Part shown: in pieces, positions 62,795 to 64,000 of the stretch
How the letters are laid out: every line of letters begins with the position of its first letter
Numbering within the stretch: position 1 is the stretch's first letter
NCBI GenBank assembly: GCA_035771175.1
Contig: CM069597.1
Coordinates: 10,389,001 to 10,453,000 of the forward strand
From: Paratinospora sagittata
Lineage: Eukaryota > Streptophyta > Magnoliopsida > Ranunculales > Menispermaceae
DNA length: 64,000 bases
Direction: 5' to 3'
Position numbers and translations under genes: made by a program
Notes under the pieces: generated by a model
Seen by the model: the letters and a program-made list of their open reading frames with translations, nothing else
Database searches by the model: none
What the model was told of the DNA's origin: nothing

Positions 62795-64000
62795 AGTAAT
62801 TGAGGCAGTCGCGACCAATCCACCAGATTGCTTTGTCCACCAACTCCTTGAGAGAGTCCCAATATCCTTCAAACAAACCCCCAGAATAGATGGAACTCCG
62901 TTTCAATATCCCGATGAATTTTTGACCATTAAATCTCAAATTTTGGTTTAAATGAACTAAATTTACTTAGAAAATGTGTTTGAAGCAATCGCGACCAATC
63001 CACCGGATTGCTTTCTCCGCATACTCTTTGAGCGAGTCCCAATATCCTTCTATGAATCCTCGGAATAGATGGAACTCTGTTTCAATATCCCGATGAGTTT
63101 TTCACCCCTAATTCTCAAATTTTGCTTTCAATGAACTAAATTAACTTAAAAAGTTTGTTTGAGGCAATCGCGACAAATCTACCGGATTGCTTTCTCCACC
63201 TACTCTTTTAGCGAGTCCAAATATCCTTCTAGCAACCCCCCCAGAATAGATGGAACTCCGTTCCAATATCCCGATGAATTTTTGACCCCTAAATCTCAAA
63301 TTTTTTGTTTAAATGAACTAAATTTACTTAGAAAATGTGTTTGAGGCAATCGCTACCAATCCACTAGATTGCTTTCTCCACCAACTCTTTGAGCGAGTCC
63401 CAATATCTTTCTATGAACCCCTGGAATAGATGGAACTCCGTTCCAATATCCCGGTGAATTTTTGACCATTAAATCTCAAATCTTGGTTTAAATGAACTAA
63501 ATTTACTTAGAAAATGTGTTTGAGGCAATCGCGACAAATCCACCAGATTGCTTTGTCCACCTACTCTTTTAGTGAGTCCCAATATCCTTCTAGCAACCCC
63601 CCAGAATAGATGGAACTCCGTTCCAATATCCCGGTGAATTTTTGACCATTAAATCTCAAATCTTGGTTTAAATGAACTAAATTTACTTAGAAAATGTGTT
63701 TGAAGCAATCGCGACCTATCCACCGGATTGCTTTCTCCACCAACTCTTTGATCGAGTCCCAATATCCTTCTATGAACCCCCGAAATAGATGAAACTCCGT
63801 TCCAATATCCCGATGAATTTTTGACCCCTAAATCTCAAGTTTTTTGTTTAAATGAACTAAATTTACTTAGAAAATGTGTTTGAGGCCATCGCGACAAATC
63901 CACCGTATTGCTTTCTCTACCTACTCTTTTAGTGAGTCCCAATATCCTTCAAGCAACCCCCCAGAATAGATGGAACTCCGTTCCAATATTCCGATGAATT
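62795..64000. repeat. HOR unit, right-truncated by the window; recombinant
   Basis: It begins like the 7-mer at 53270 (offset 9525 bp; AACCCCCCCAG, CCCCTGGAATAG, TTTGTCCACCTAC). Near 63.6 kb it switches to the GAAGC/GACCTATCC part of the 12-mer. GACCTATCC lies about 919 bp from the marker here against about 1455 bp in unit 2, a loss of three monomers. If it runs on normally it would be a 9-mer. Confidence 0.8.

Larger units (their letters stand above)
1..64000. repeat. About 180-bp tandem satellite array (whole window)
   Basis: Landmarks such as GAATAGATGGAACTCC, GAGTCCCAATATCC, GGTTTAAATGAACT and GTTTGAGGCAATC recur every 178-182 bp from end to end, always in one orientation, giving roughly 355 monomers. 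Monomers differ by scattered substitutions and occasional 1-nt indels. No non-satellite insert is visible apart from the N run. Every open frame is short (about 60-84 codons), recurs at monomer or HOR spacing, and has no recognisable domain, so I call no genes. The length is close to one nucleosome plus linker, as in many centromeric satellites. A centromeric or pericentromeric location is inference; a non-centromeric heterochromatic block or subtelomeric satellite is also possible. The family is not one I recognise. Confidence 0.98.

Noticed and set aside
219..63344. Recurrent open reading frames of about 60-84 codons on both strands (for example minus-strand frames with NSPGYWNGVPS and plus-strand frames ending in NELNLLRKCV)
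   Set aside because: They are chance stop-free stretches of the same monomers, recurring at HOR spacing. A 180-bp unit keeps the frame from monomer to monomer until a variant stop. There is no plausible start context, domain or codon signal, and one such frame runs into the N gap.
1..64000. CRISPR-like regular repeats
   Set aside because: The whole 180-bp unit is repeated, with no unique spacers between short conserved repeats, no leader and no cas genes.
1..64000. Primate alpha satellite (171 bp) or the Arabidopsis 178-bp centromere repeat
   Set aside because: The period is about 180 bp, the landmark motifs differ from what I know of those families, and no consensus CENP-B box is present.
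1..64000. Phage, plasmid or bacterial accessory island with a novel defence system
   Set aside because: There is no coding capacity anywhere. A 64-kb head-to-tail satellite with HORs is a eukaryotic heterochromatin pattern.
1..64000. Telomere-like or G-quadruplex motifs
   Set aside because: Only one C-run of 4-7 bases occurs at the AACCCCC site per monomer, with a second run of up to five Cs at GACCCCC in some. No array of four closely spaced runs and no TTAGGG/TTTAGGG tandem was seen.

Overview
The whole window is one tandem satellite DNA array with a basic monomer of about 180 bp (mostly 178-182 bp), roughly 355 copies, all head to tail in the same orientation. I see no protein-coding gene, RNA gene, transposon, or other unique sequence. 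The only interruption is a run of exactly 100 Ns at 3953-4052, which looks like a scaffold gap. An array of this scale, monomer length and higher-order structure points to eukaryotic heterochromatin, most plausibly a centromere or pericentromere. A plant is a reasonable guess because many plant centromeric satellites are 150-180 bp, but I do not recognise this family and cannot name a species.

Each monomer has a C-rich, mixed-composition half and an AT-rich half. The C-rich half carries two short dyads with 6-bp arms and 3-nt loops (CAATCC-ACC-GGATTG and TGGAAC-TCC-GTTCCA). The AT-rich half carries A/T tracts about 10-11 bp apart (AATTTTT, TTAAAT, TTTAAA, AAATTT, GAAAA).

Layout, left to right. 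1-3952: a largely dimeric (A-B, about 360 bp) subarray. 4053-17160: a mosaic of short and medium higher-order repeats (8/9-mer and 11-mer tandem copies, a 360-bp dimer run, a 4-mer duplication). 17161-64000: higher-order repeats (HORs) that can be phased by one diagnostic monomer carrying AGTAATTG. Successive marker spacings are 2, 11, 5, 4, 6, 6, 7, 8, 7, 15, 18, 5, 15, 10, 9, 9, 15, 13, 12, 12, 12, 7, 10, 12, 12 and 12 monomers. From 46.8 kb the array is dominated by a 12-monomer HOR with an exact 2156-bp period.

Many unusual lengths can be explained as whole-monomer duplications or deletions of neighbours: 18 = 10+3+5, 5 = 10-5, 9 = 15-6, 12 = 15-3. Blocks of several kb also recur at offsets of 4843, 7723 and 7369 bp. 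The window therefore records layered unequal exchange or replication-based amplification. The most homogeneous part, and by inference the most recently amplified, is at the right end. All positions, counts and identities were read by eye; HOR boundaries are phased on the marker, and duplication breakpoints are approximate within one monomer.
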